Position numbers and translations under genes: made by a program. Positions 1-8,697 of a stretch of DNA of 64,000 nt are shown piece by piece; the first letter of the stretch is position 1, and each line of letters starts with the position of its first letter. The stretch spans positions 1 to 64,000 of the forward strand of contig NZ_AXAS01000011.1 in NCBI RefSeq assembly GCF_000472925.1. The letters run 5' to 3'. The notes under the pieces were generated by a model, which had not been told where the DNA came from, searched no databases, and saw nothing but the letters and a program-made list of their open reading frames with translations. Source of the stretch: Bradyrhizobium sp. Ec3.3. GTDB taxonomy: Bacteria; Pseudomonadota; Alphaproteobacteria; Rhizobiales; Xanthobacteraceae.

Positions 1-3000
1 CTGACCAAGGATGCCTCCTTGTCTGTGAGTGGCACGGAAGCCGGCGCCGCGATCACCTACTCAATAGACGGCGGCAGCTTTAACGCGAGCTACGATCCGA
101 CGAGCCTGGCGGACGGCAACCACACCGTGGACGTCAGGTCGACCGACCAGGCCGGCAACACCGCCGACACCAGCATCAGCTTCACGCTCGACACCACGAC
201 GGCGGCGCCGACCGTGGTGCTGGCGCACGACACCGGCACATCGAATGCAGACAAAACGACCAATAATGCCGCTTTGACAGTTGGTGGTACGGAAACAGGA
301 GCTGCGATCACCTATTCGGTGGACGGCGCGGCGTTCGCCTCGAGCTACGATCCGGCCAGCCTGGCGGATGGAAGCCACACCGTGGACGTCAAGTCGACCG
401 ACAAGGCGGGCAACACCGCCGACACCAGCCTTGCGTTCCTCATCGACACTACGGCGCCGACGGTGAACAGCGAGGCGATCACCAGCGCGACCGGGATCCA
501 GAACAGTACCCTTAACGCGGGTGACGTGGTCAGCGTGACGGCAACGTTCAGCGAGACCGTGACAGTGACGGGAACGCCGCAGCTCCAGCTCAACATCGGC
601 GGCAGCCTGGTGCAGGCGAACTATGCCTCCGGCAGCGGCAGCAACGCCCTGGTGTTCACCTACACGGTCCAGTCGGGCCAGACCGATACCAACGGCATCA
701 GCCTCAATGCCAATGCCCTCAGCCTGAACAACGGCACCATCACGGATACGGCCGGCAATGCGGCGACGTTAACGGCGGCGTCGGTTGCGGACAACGCCAG
801 CTACAAGGTCGATACCACGGCGCCGACGGTGAGCAGCGAGGCGATCACGAGCGCGACCGGGATCCAGAACAGCACCCTGAACGTGGGTGACGTGGTCAGC
901 GTGACGGCGACGTTCAGCGAGACCGTGACGGTGACGGGAACGCCGCAGCTCCAGCTCAACGTCGGCGGCACCTTGGTCCAGGCGAACTATGCCTCCGGCA
1001 GCGGCAGTAATGCTCTGGTGTTCACCTACACGATCCAGTCGGGCCAGACCGACACCAACGGCATCAGCCTCAATGCCAATGCCCTCAGCCTGAACAACGG
1101 CACCATCACGGATACGGCCGGCAATGCGGCGACGTTGGCGGCCGCAGCGGTCGCGGACAACGCCAGCTACAAGGTCGACACCACCGCGCCGACGGTGAAC
1201 GGCGAGGCGATCACCAGTGGGACAGGGATCCAGAACAACACCCTGAACGTCGGTGACATCGTCAGCGTAACCGCGACATTCAGCGAGACCGTGACGGTGA
1301 CGGGAACACCGCAGCTCCAGCTCAACGTCGGCGGCACCTTGGCGCAGGCGAACTATGCCTCCGGCAGCGGCAGCAACGCCCTGGTGTTCACCTACGCAAT
1401 CCAGTCGGGCCAGACCGACGCCAACGGTATCAGCCTCAACGCCAATGCCTTGAGCCTGAACAACGGTACGATCACGGATGCGGCCGGCAACGCGGCGACG
1501 TTGACGGCGGCGACGGTTGCCGACAATCCAAGCTACCTGGTTGATACGACCGCGCCGACTGTTACGCAGGTTCAGGTATCTGCGGGAAGGACAACCGGCG
1601 ACCGGACTTCGATCGTAACAGTCACTTTTTCAGAGGCTGTGAACGATCTTACTCCAGCCGATGTCACCTTTGCCGGTTCTCAAATCAAACTCTATACGGG
1701 ACCAAATCCGGCTTTGAGCGGCGGAAATTTTCAACAGATTTCCTCCACGGTCTGGGAATTCGAAACCGATCAAAATACCAGCGGGTCCAATACCCAAACA
1801 GGGACTCTGCAAATCTCTGGCTACCATGATTTAGCCGGCAACTCCGGCATCACGTTCAGCCAATCGAATGTGACGCTCGCACCTGCCGGGACAGCTGGCC
1901 AACTCATCGACTTGGCACTGGCCGGCATCGCGCCGCCTAATGCTGACCCCGTTACGATCACTGGAATTCCGACCGGGTGGTCGCTGAACAATGGGGTGAT
2001 TGGGGAAAATGGAACGTGGACGGTTCAGGCAAGCCAACTGGCCTCCACTTCTATAATTTCGCCCGCCACATTCGCAGGGGCAACGCTTCTGCACATTACC
2101 GCGACATGGAGCAACCCTGATGGAAGCATGGGGTCTGCAATTATCAAGGACAATGTCGAGGCTTACGCGTCAGGCTCCCCCATTTTCGCCTGGTCCGGCG
2201 ACGACACTCTGACCGGCTCGGGCGGGCACAACACGTTCGTGTTCTCGCAGGCGATCGGCCACGACGTCGTGCACAGCTTCGAGGTCTCATCGGACGTGAT
2301 CGACCTGATCAGCTATGGCTGGCAGAGCTTTGGTGACGTTCAGGCTCACACCGCCGATGATGCCAGCGGTAACGCGGTGATCACGCTGGCCACCGGCCAG
2401 ACGATCACGCTCGATGGCGTGCATGCCGCCGACCTGACCGCGGCGAACTTCGCATTCGACGCGACGCCGACGACGGAAAATCCGGGTCCGATGACCATCG
2501 GCGATGGCGCGATGCTGCCGTTGTCGGGCATCATCGACAACACCGGCGAGATCGACCTTGAGGGCTCGGGCGATGACACGCTGCTGCAGTTGATCCAGAC
2601 CGGCGTCACGCTGAAGGGCGGCGGCCACGTCAACCTGTCCGACGATGACCACAACATCATCGCCGGCACGGCGCCGGACGTTACGCTCGACAATATCGAC
2701 AACGTGATCTCCGGCGCAGGTCAGATCGGGCAGGGCAGCCTGACGCTGAGCAACGAAGGCAGCATCATCGCCACTGGCATCCATGCCCTGGTGCTTGATA
2801 CCGGCTCGCACGTGATCGCCAATGCCGGCACGTTGGAGGCGACCGGCCCCGGCGGGCTGGTGCTCGAAAGCGCAGTGACAAACAACGGGCTGATCTGGGC
2901 CAATGGCGGCACAGTGACGGCCCTGGGCGCGGTGACCGGCACCGGCACTGCCTTGATCAGTGGTGCCGGCTCGATTGAGTTCGGTGCCGGCTCGACCGCG

Positions 3001-3306
3001 AACACCAGCTTTGACGCCAGCGCGACCGGCCATTTGATCCTAGACGACGCCTTCCACTTCACGGGCACGGTGAGCGGTCTCGATGGCAATGACGACATCG
3101 ACATCAAGGGCATCAGTTTCGGCGCCGGTACGGCCGTGAGCTTCGCCGAAAACCAGGCGGGGACCGGCGGCACCCTGACCGTCTCGGATGGCGCTCACAC
3201 CGCGAACATCGTCCTACTCGGTCAATACGATCCGGCCGGCTTTGCCGAGAAGGCCGACACAACGAATGGCACGGTGATCACCTATGATCCGCATCACATT
3301 GCCTGA
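1..3306 (+). CDS. Giant repetitive secreted adhesin, C-terminal part (5' end outside window)
   Basis: The reading frame is open from base 1, so the gene begins upstream. The visible ~1100 residues start with two Ig-like modules of about 85 residues (VSGTEAGAAITYS / VGGTETGAAITYS). Three nearly identical 122-residue modules follow, each beginning DTTAPTV and containing GTPQLQLN. After a diverged Ig-like module comes a segment resembling the C-terminal region of RTX/serralysin-type proteins (DDTLTGSGGHNTFVF, about residues 730-810), then an Ala/Gly/Asp-rich beta-type tail ending in TYDPHHIA. There is no hydrophobic anchor. Such proteins are usually exported by type I secretion, and the exporter genes follow directly on the same strand. 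I infer a surface-attached or released adhesin for biofilm or root attachment. The ligand is unknown. Confidence 0.85.
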   Translation: MTKDASLSVSGTEAGAAITYSIDGGSFNASYDPTSLADGNHTVDVRSTDQAGNTADTSISFTLDTTTAAPTVVLAHDTGTSNADKTTNNAALTVGGTETGAAITYSVDGAAFASSYDPASLADGSHTVDVKSTDKAGNTADTSLAFLIDTTAPTVNSEAITSATGIQNSTLNAGDVVSVTATFSETVTVTGTPQLQLNIGGSLVQANYASGSGSNALVFTYTVQSGQTDTNGISLNANALSLNNGTITDTAGNAATLTAASVADNASYKVDTTAPTVSSEAITSATGIQNSTLNVGDVVSVTATFSETVTVTGTPQLQLNVGGTLVQANYASGSGSNALVFTYTIQSGQTDTNGISLNANALSLNNGTITDTAGNAATLAAAAVADNASYKVDTTAPTVNGEAITSGTGIQNNTLNVGDIVSVTATFSETVTVTGTPQLQLNVGGTLAQANYASGSGSNALVFTYAIQSGQTDANGISLNANALSLNNGTITDAAGNAATLTAATVADNPSYLVDTTAPTVTQVQVSAGRTTGDRTSIVTVTFSEAVNDLTPADVTFAGSQIKLYTGPNPALSGGNFQQISSTVWEFETDQNTSGSNTQTGTLQISGYHDLAGNSGITFSQSNVTLAPAGTAGQLIDLALAGIAPPNADPVTITGIPTGWSLNNGVIGENGTWTVQASQLASTSIISPATFAGATLLHITATWSNPDGSMGSAIIKDNVEAYASGSPIFAWSGDDTLTGSGGHNTFVFSQAIGHDVVHSFEVSSDVIDLISYGWQSFGDVQAHTADDASGNAVITLATGQTITLDGVHAADLTAANFAFDATPTTENPGPMTIGDGAMLPLSGIIDNTGEIDLEGSGDDTLLQLIQTGVTLKGGGHVNLSDDDHNIIAGTAPDVTLDNIDNVISGAGQIGQGSLTLSNEGSIIATGIHALVLDTGSHVIANAGTLEATGPGGLVLESAVTNNGLIWANGGTVTALGAVTGTGTALISGAGSIEFGAGSTANTSFDASATGHLILDDAFHFTGTVSGLDGNDDIDIKGISFGAGTAVSFAENQAGTGGTLTVSDGAHTANIVLLGQYDPAGFAEKADTTNGTVITYDPHHIA
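445..1542 (+). repeat. Three tandem 366-bp coding repeats in the adhesin
   Basis: Three 122-codon units lie head to tail inside the adhesin gene, beginning at about 445, 811 and 1177. The protein copies differ at only a few positions, and the DNA is close to identical over long stretches such as the GTPQLQLN-coding part. Such units can expand or contract by recombination and are a common place for assembly collapse. Confidence 0.9.
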
Positions 3307-3390
3307 GCGGGATGACCGGCTGACGGTTGGGAAACAGGCGAGGGGCACGCGAAGCTCGCCAGATCTGGGTCCAGATATTGGAGGCGTCCG

Positions 3391-3741
3391 ATGATGCCGA
3401 TGTTTATCGATCAGGAGAGGGACCCAAGCGATGCGCACGACTGTACCCCAATCCCGCTTACAGATCGGCTGAACTCCGGGGACCCCAACGTCGCCATCCG
3501 CGGCGGCTTCGATCCTTGGGGGGATGCCGGACTGCACGATAGCTTTACGTTCCCGCCGTCGTCGCCACCGCCTCATGTTGATGCGCACGACATGGACCAG
3601 GTTGCGGGGCGCCTGAGTACGGCGCTCCAGGTCGACTCCGGTCATGGCGGTGAGGCCATCGGCATTGGCCATGCGTCCATCGATCTGCTCGGCGTGTCTC
3701 TGTTCCCATCTGTTTGGTTGGACTTCCTTCATCATCACTGA
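3391..3741 (+). CDS. Small unknown protein between the adhesin and its exporter
   Basis: This 116-residue frame opens with ATG ATG six bases after a strong GGAGG ribosome-binding site, and it stops 11 bases before the exporter ATPase start. Both facts support a real gene co-transcribed with its neighbours. The protein is Pro-, Asp- and His-rich (SFTFPPSSPPPHVDAHD), has no signal peptide or membrane segment, and ends in DFLHHH. I do not recognise a family. Its position suggests an accessory part of the type I secretion locus, but no function can be read from the sequence. A 174-residue frame on the other strand has no comparable start signal. Confidence 0.6.
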   Translation: MMPMFIDQERDPSDAHDCTPIPLTDRLNSGDPNVAIRGGFDPWGDAGLHDSFTFPPSSPPPHVDAHDMDQVAGRLSTALQVDSGHGGEAIGIGHASIDLLGVSLFPSVWLDFLHHH

Positions 3742-3752
3742 GGTCGCGTAAA

Positions 3753-5465
3753 GTGAGTAGCGTCAGCAAAAGAGCGAGCCAATTTGGGCAGCGGCTTCGC
3801 GAGTCCAAAGGCCACTTCGTCACCGCCGCCATCTTTAGTTTGGCGATTAATCTGCTCTACCTGGCCGGCCCGCTTTATATGTTGCAGGTCTACGACCGTG
3901 TGATCTCGAGCGCCAGCGAGATCACCCTGCTGATGTTGACGATTGCGCTGTTGTTGGGATTCACCGCGCTCGCAGGTCTTGACGCGGTGCGCGCGCGCGT
4001 GCTGACGCGCACCAGCGTTGCCATCGACCAGAAGATCGCCCCCCGGGTGATGACCGCCATCATCGCCCATTCGGCACCGGCTGGCGGCGCGCGCAGCCAG
4101 CTTTTGCGCGATTTCGACAGCTTCCGTCAGTTCGTCACCGGGACGGGGATTCACGCCATCTTCGACCTGCCGTGGACGCCGATCTATATCGCCGTGATCT
4201 TTGGCTTACATCCCTCACTGGGCGCGTTCGCGCTGGCCTGCTCGCTCATTCTGGTCGCAACCGCCGTTCTCAATGAATGGATCGTCAAGCCGCCGCTTGC
4301 GGAGGCCAGTGAGGCCGCCAGCCGCAGCTACAGCTTTACCGAGATGAGCCTGCGCAACACCGAGGTGGTGCGCGCGATGGGGATGACCGCTGGTCTGCTG
4401 CAACGCTGGAGCCGGGACCGCAACCGCATGCTCGCGCGCCAGGTCACCGCCAGCGACCGCGCGGCCACGATGCAGAGCCTGATCCGGTTCTTGCGGCTGT
4501 CGATGCAATCGCTCATCCTCGGTCTTGGCGCTTATCTCGTGATCGAACGGCTGACGACCGCCGGGGCGATGTTCGCCGCCAGCCTCCTGCTGGGGCGCGC
4601 GTTGCAGCCTGTCGAACAGATCGTTGCATCATGGCGCAGCCTGGTGTCCGCGCGCGGTGCTTATTTGCGGGTGCGCGACTTGTTGTCGGTCCATGCCCCG
4701 CGCCAGGCTGGCCTGACGCTGCCGCGGCCGGAAGGGCGCGTTTCGGTTGAATCCTTGTCCTTCGCCGCCCCGGGCAGTTCACGGCCCATTCTGCGCGGCG
4801 TCTCGTTTCAAATCGAGCCGGGTGAGGTGCTGGGCATCATCGGTCCTTCCGGGGCAGGCAAATCCACGCTGGCGCGTCATCTCGTGGGTGTGCAGGCGCC
4901 TTCGGCAGGGGCTGTTCGTCTCGATGGCTCTGATGTCTCGACCTGGATCCACTCATCGCTCGGCCTGCATCTTGGCTATTTGCCGCAGGACATCGAGCTG
5001 TTCGCCGATACCGTCGCGGCCAATATCTGCCGCTTCAACGCCGGCAAGGCTCAGGACATCATCCTGGCGGCGCGCATGGCCGGGGTGCACGAGATGATTG
5101 TGCGGCTTGCCCGCGGTTATGACACCGACGTCGGCGAGGGCGGGGCGATCCTGTCCGGCGGGTATCGCCAGCGTATTGGCCTCGCCCGCGCCGTTTACGG
5201 CCATCCGAGCCTGGTCGTGCTCGATGAGCCAAGCTCCAATCTCGATGCGGAGGGCGACGCGGCGCTGGCCGACTGCATCATGGAGCTAAAGAAACGCGGC
5301 ACAACGGTGATCATCATTTCGCATCGGCCGGTCACGATCGGCGTGGTCGATAAGGTGCTGGTGTTACGCGACGGCGTGGTTGACCTGTTCGGACCTCGCA
5401 GCGAGGTCCTGTCCCGTCTCACCAGGCCCGTGCCGGTTCATGCCGTCCCGGGAGCGGCCGGTTAG
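3753..5465 (+). CDS. prtD: Type I secretion ABC transporter (permease-ATPase, PrtD/AprD type)
   Basis: This is the inner-membrane export ATPase that should drive the adhesin out through a one-step channel. The first ~300 residues hold an ABC exporter membrane domain with about six hydrophobic segments (FSLAINLLYLAGPLYMLQVYDR near the start). The nucleotide-binding domain has Walker A (GPSGAGKST), the ABC signature (LSGGYRQRIGLARA) and Walker B (LVVLDEPSSNLD), followed by the switch histidine (IIISHRP). At about 570 residues it has the length of the PrtD group, which lacks an N-terminal C39-like domain. The frame extends upstream to a TTG at 3714, but the GTG at 3753 has GAGG at a good distance and is preferred. 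The fusion-protein gene follows 9 bases downstream. No TolC-type outer-membrane gene is in the window. Confidence 0.93.
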   Translation: MSSVSKRASQFGQRLRESKGHFVTAAIFSLAINLLYLAGPLYMLQVYDRVISSASEITLLMLTIALLLGFTALAGLDAVRARVLTRTSVAIDQKIAPRVMTAIIAHSAPAGGARSQLLRDFDSFRQFVTGTGIHAIFDLPWTPIYIAVIFGLHPSLGAFALACSLILVATAVLNEWIVKPPLAEASEAASRSYSFTEMSLRNTEVVRAMGMTAGLLQRWSRDRNRMLARQVTASDRAATMQSLIRFLRLSMQSLILGLGAYLVIERLTTAGAMFAASLLLGRALQPVEQIVASWRSLVSARGAYLRVRDLLSVHAPRQAGLTLPRPEGRVSVESLSFAAPGSSRPILRGVSFQIEPGEVLGIIGPSGAGKSTLARHLVGVQAPSAGAVRLDGSDVSTWIHSSLGLHLGYLPQDIELFADTVAANICRFNAGKAQDIILAARMAGVHEMIVRLARGYDTDVGEGGAILSGGYRQRIGLARAVYGHPSLVVLDEPSSNLDAEGDAALADCIMELKKRGTTVIIISHRPVTIGVVDKVLVLRDGVVDLFGPRSEVLSRLTRPVPVHAVPGAAG

Positions 5466-5474
5466 GAGTTGTAG

Positions 5475-6845
5475 ATGGCGACGTCGGATATTGCGAGCCG
5501 ATCGATGCGGCTGACCTCAGTTCCGGATGGCAGGCGTGGCGCGGTCACGGACACAGCGCCGAGTGACTCGATCCGTCACGTCGCTCTGGCGGGGTGGTTG
5601 ATCATCGGGATTTTCTTCGGCGGCATCGGCAGCTGGGCGATGACCGCGCCACTCAACGGCGCCGTAGTCGCCAACGCGGTCATCAAGATCGATGGCAATC
5701 GCAAGAGCGTCCAGCATTTCGACGGCGGCATCGTCAAGGCCTTGCACGTCAGGGAGGGCGAGCGGGTGCTCGCCGGTGACCTCCTGATCGACCTGGACGA
5801 CACCCAGGCTCGCGCCGAGTACGAGGTGCTGACCCAGCAGTACGTCGTGCTTCGTGCCACGGAGGTTCGACTTCTGACCGAGCTGGATCACGGTTCGGGA
5901 CTCGTTATGCCATCCGACCTGAAGCCGCGCCGGGAGGATCCCTACTTCAGGAGCGTTTGGAACGGGCAGCTCAGTCAGTTCGACAGCCGCCTGGCTTCCC
6001 TGGAAGGGCAGAGAGGCGTGATCCGTGAAAAAATCAACCAGCTTGGATCGCAGATCATTGGCGGGAAGGCGCAGGTCAAATCGTTTACTGATCAGATCAC
6101 GTCGATCCGCAGCGAAGCAAAAGATATCGCCCCGCTTGTCGAACGCGGTCTGATCGCGCGTCCACGAATTCTGCAGCTGGAGCGGACTGCGTTCGGGCTG
6201 GAAGGCCAGATAGCGGACACAAACGCCAATATCGCCAAGGCTCGCCAGGCGATTGCCGAGCAGGAGCAGCAGATAGCTCAGCTCGACAACGATCGGATGA
6301 CCGAAGTCACCAAGGATTTGCGCGACACGCAAGCCAAACTGCTCGAGGTCATTCCGAAGGCGATGAGCGCCAAAGCGGTTTTGGGGCACATGGAAATCCG
6401 GGCGCCCTACACGGGACGGGTGGTAGGACTCAACGTGTTCTCGGTCGGCGGCGTGATTCAGCGCGGCGACAAGATCTTGGACATCGTTCCCGACGAAGAT
6501 TCCCTCACCATCGAGGCGCAGGTCGCCGTAGACGACATCAGTGATGTGCATCCTGACACGCGCGCCGAGGTCCATCTTACCGCCTACAAGCAACGCATCG
6601 TGCCGATCATTCATGGCGATGTCATTCAGGTTTCGGCGGATCGCCTGACTGATCCGAAAACCAACAGCCCGTATTACACGGCTTTCGTCCGCATCGATCA
6701 GGCCGAGCTGGCGGCCATGCCCAACATCCGGCTCTATCCCGGGATGCCCGCAACGGTGATGATTCCAACCGTTGAGCGAACGGCGTTCGAATACATCGTT
6801 GGGCCGCTCGTGATGTCGTTCAACCAATCGTTCCGGCAGAAATGA
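5475..6845 (+). CDS. prtE: Type I secretion membrane fusion protein (HlyD/PrtE family)
   Basis: This periplasmic adaptor links the export ATPase to the outer-membrane channel. One membrane segment lies near residues 35-55 (LAGWLIIGIFFGGIGSWAMTAPL). A biotinyl-lipoyl-like half follows (VVANAVIKIDGNRKSVQHFDGG), then long coiled-coil helices (about residues 150-300), the second lipoyl-like half (IRAPYTGRVVGLNVFSVGG) and a beta-barrel C-terminus ending MSFNQSFRQK. Its 456 residues are normal for the family. The start follows GGAG by six bases. The last ~200 bp are duplicated, with frameshift, at about 18.76-18.97 kb. Confidence 0.93.
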   Translation: MATSDIASRSMRLTSVPDGRRGAVTDTAPSDSIRHVALAGWLIIGIFFGGIGSWAMTAPLNGAVVANAVIKIDGNRKSVQHFDGGIVKALHVREGERVLAGDLLIDLDDTQARAEYEVLTQQYVVLRATEVRLLTELDHGSGLVMPSDLKPRREDPYFRSVWNGQLSQFDSRLASLEGQRGVIREKINQLGSQIIGGKAQVKSFTDQITSIRSEAKDIAPLVERGLIARPRILQLERTAFGLEGQIADTNANIAKARQAIAEQEQQIAQLDNDRMTEVTKDLRDTQAKLLEVIPKAMSAKAVLGHMEIRAPYTGRVVGLNVFSVGGVIQRGDKILDIVPDEDSLTIEAQVAVDDISDVHPDTRAEVHLTAYKQRIVPIIHGDVIQVSADRLTDPKTNSPYYTAFVRIDQAELAAMPNIRLYPGMPATVMIPTVERTAFEYIVGPLVMSFNQSFRQK

Positions 6846-6985
6846 GAGCGTGTTGGCGAACCACGCGACGAGTATGTGAGGATTGGACGCTCACGCGCTC
6901 ACAACGGCTTTCCCTGCTTGACGCGAGCTCAGCTGCGGCTGAAGCGTGTTGACGAGCACTCTGCACTCGATCGTGCGCGGTAGAT

Positions 6986-8356
6986 CTACGCTGCCTTGGC
7001 GGTCCTGACTGAGACAGCCTTTGCCGATTTCGCCGCCACAAGAGCGGCATGGTCCCGAATGGTCTGGCTGGCATAAAGCATGGCGAACGATGCAACCGCG
7101 TCGTCGAAGACTTCGCTCTTACCCATGTAGCCCGCGATGGCGGCTGGGTCGCCGGATCGCGCATGTGCACGTGACAGTGTCCGGCCGCAGAGTTGAGCGT
7201 AACTGGAAAGCGCGTCCTCCTCACTGATTTCGCTTATGCCGCCCAGTCTGCGATTCTTCAATGTTCGAAGATAGAACTGCCGCCCCGTGGTATCGTCCTG
7301 GGTATGGCCGAGAAAGATATCGCTGGCGGCTTGCATCATCCGTTGCCCTTCAACGACGCGACGCCCTTGATGCCCTTTATACCTCATCTTGCTGCCGAGC
7401 CGCTCCAGCACGGAGTGCTGCGCCTGCTTGAGTTGCAGGAAAAGCGGTTCGTTATCTCCGGTCAGAAAAAGTCCGACGCAGCAAAACGTGCCGACGGAGC
7501 CGACGCCGACCGCCTTGAAGACGAGGTCCTTCATCGTGAAGCGGTCGAGTAATCGCAATCGATCTTGCTCAACGCCTTCCCGGTATGCGGCGAACACTCT
7601 TTGAAAGCTCAGCCTGTGCCGGGCGTCGGCCTTGGGATTCAGGTGAAAGATCGTTGGTGGTTTATCCACGATCCGCATGTCATCCTCGCCGACAAGATGC
7701 GGGAAGTTGTCGTCCTTCGACAGACCTTCGCCGCGCGCCTTGGCGACAACGCCGGCCAGCCTGCGTCTCAAGCTGCCGTGGGCGATCCGATCGATCTCTT
7801 TTTCAAGGTCGATTCGACTGTGCCATATCTCCAGGGGAGACAGCTTGGCCAGCGCCGCCATATGCAACCGGTAGGCTGCGACGGTCGCTGCCGCATAGGC
7901 CCGGGCTTCCTTCTTAGGTGCCCCCGAACCCAATGCTGCAATCGCGACGCTGGCGGCGAGTCGCTTCACGTCGACGGTGAAATCCACGCCAGGTAGCGTT
8001 TCATCAAAATCGTTGACGTCGAAGAGAATGTTGTTTTCAGGGGTCACGAAGGCGCCGAAATTCATCAAATGGCTGTCGCCGCCGGCCTGCACCGGAATCC
8101 CGGCGGTCGGTTGACCGGCAAGGTCCGCTGCCATGACTGCGGCGGCTCCGCGCAGGAACGCAAACGGATCAGCGGACATGCGCGAATAGCGCTCCGGGAC
8201 CAGCTCCGGCACTCGATCCTTGTCGCTTTCGGCAAGGATCGCGACGGCGTTGCGCGACAAATTCCCCTTTAACTCCGCGTGCGTTTCGCGCGGCGTTTCG
8301 AGGCGAAGCGCCTTACCCTGTTTGAACCGGTCGGAGCGCGAGCTAGTTGGCATCAT
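6986..8356 (-). CDS. DUF2252 family protein
   Basis: This is a soluble protein of about 456 residues with the hallmark DUF2252 block GGDSHLMNFGAF ... FDVNDFDETLPG. That block resembles the kinase-like fold of aminoglycoside phosphotransferases, but no biochemical role is established for the family. The frame could extend 26 codons upstream, but ATG ATG at 8356 is preceded by a near-perfect AAGGAGG, so I place the start there. It appears to be a single-gene unit facing away from the SGNH gene, and the shared upstream region is 8357-8697. Confidence 0.88.
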   Translation of the reverse strand: MMPTSSRSDRFKQGKALRLETPRETHAELKGNLSRNAVAILAESDKDRVPELVPERYSRMSADPFAFLRGAAAVMAADLAGQPTAGIPVQAGGDSHLMNFGAFVTPENNILFDVNDFDETLPGVDFTVDVKRLAASVAIAALGSGAPKKEARAYAAATVAAYRLHMAALAKLSPLEIWHSRIDLEKEIDRIAHGSLRRRLAGVVAKARGEGLSKDDNFPHLVGEDDMRIVDKPPTIFHLNPKADARHRLSFQRVFAAYREGVEQDRLRLLDRFTMKDLVFKAVGVGSVGTFCCVGLFLTGDNEPLFLQLKQAQHSVLERLGSKMRYKGHQGRRVVEGQRMMQAASDIFLGHTQDDTTGRQFYLRTLKNRRLGGISEISEEDALSSYAQLCGRTLSRAHARSGDPAAIAGYMGKSEVFDDAVASFAMLYASQTIRDHAALVAAKSAKAVSVRTAKAA

Positions 8357-8697
8357 ATGCTTGCCTCCTTGGCTGACGGTGAACCAGTCAAAATCAAGAC
8401 GCAGATAGTACAATTTGACGTAGGTTCCCGCCACAGTTGAATGGCCGAGCCGGCCTTTCCCGACGTCGTTCCGCCCCGGATTTTCTCCATCGCAATCGGC
8501 CCCAACGGGAATGCCGCGCGCGGACCCATATCTGGTTCTGAGGGCTAAACGGAACTCCGAAGACGCCCCTGCGATGTCGCTCCCTGCTGACGTGAACTAC
8601 TTCGTTTGGTCCGCACGGGCGTAACGCACTTCACGGTGATCTGAGACTCGTGATGGAGCCTTAGCGCTATACTGGTGCCAGGCAGGGTATCCGTGTT
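8357..8697. other. Divergent intergenic region
   Basis: This is 341 bases between two divergently transcribed genes, so it should hold both promoters. I see no convincing reading frame, strong hairpin or known operator. The only clear signal is the AAGGAGG ribosome-binding site of the DUF2252 gene at its left edge. Confidence 0.5.

Noticed and set aside
445..1542. Regular repeats considered as a CRISPR-like array
   Set aside because: Units are 366 bp, continuous and coding, with no spacer structure; they are protein modules.
3307..3390. GGCGAG...CTCGCC inverted repeat after the adhesin as terminator
   Set aside because: The arms are only six bases with a 12-base loop and no T-run, so a terminator is not supported.
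5517..6827. Minus-strand frame of 436 codons opposite the fusion-protein gene
   Set aside because: It is the mirror of a well-supported gene; GC-rich codon use creates long antisense frames. No motif or start signal supports it.
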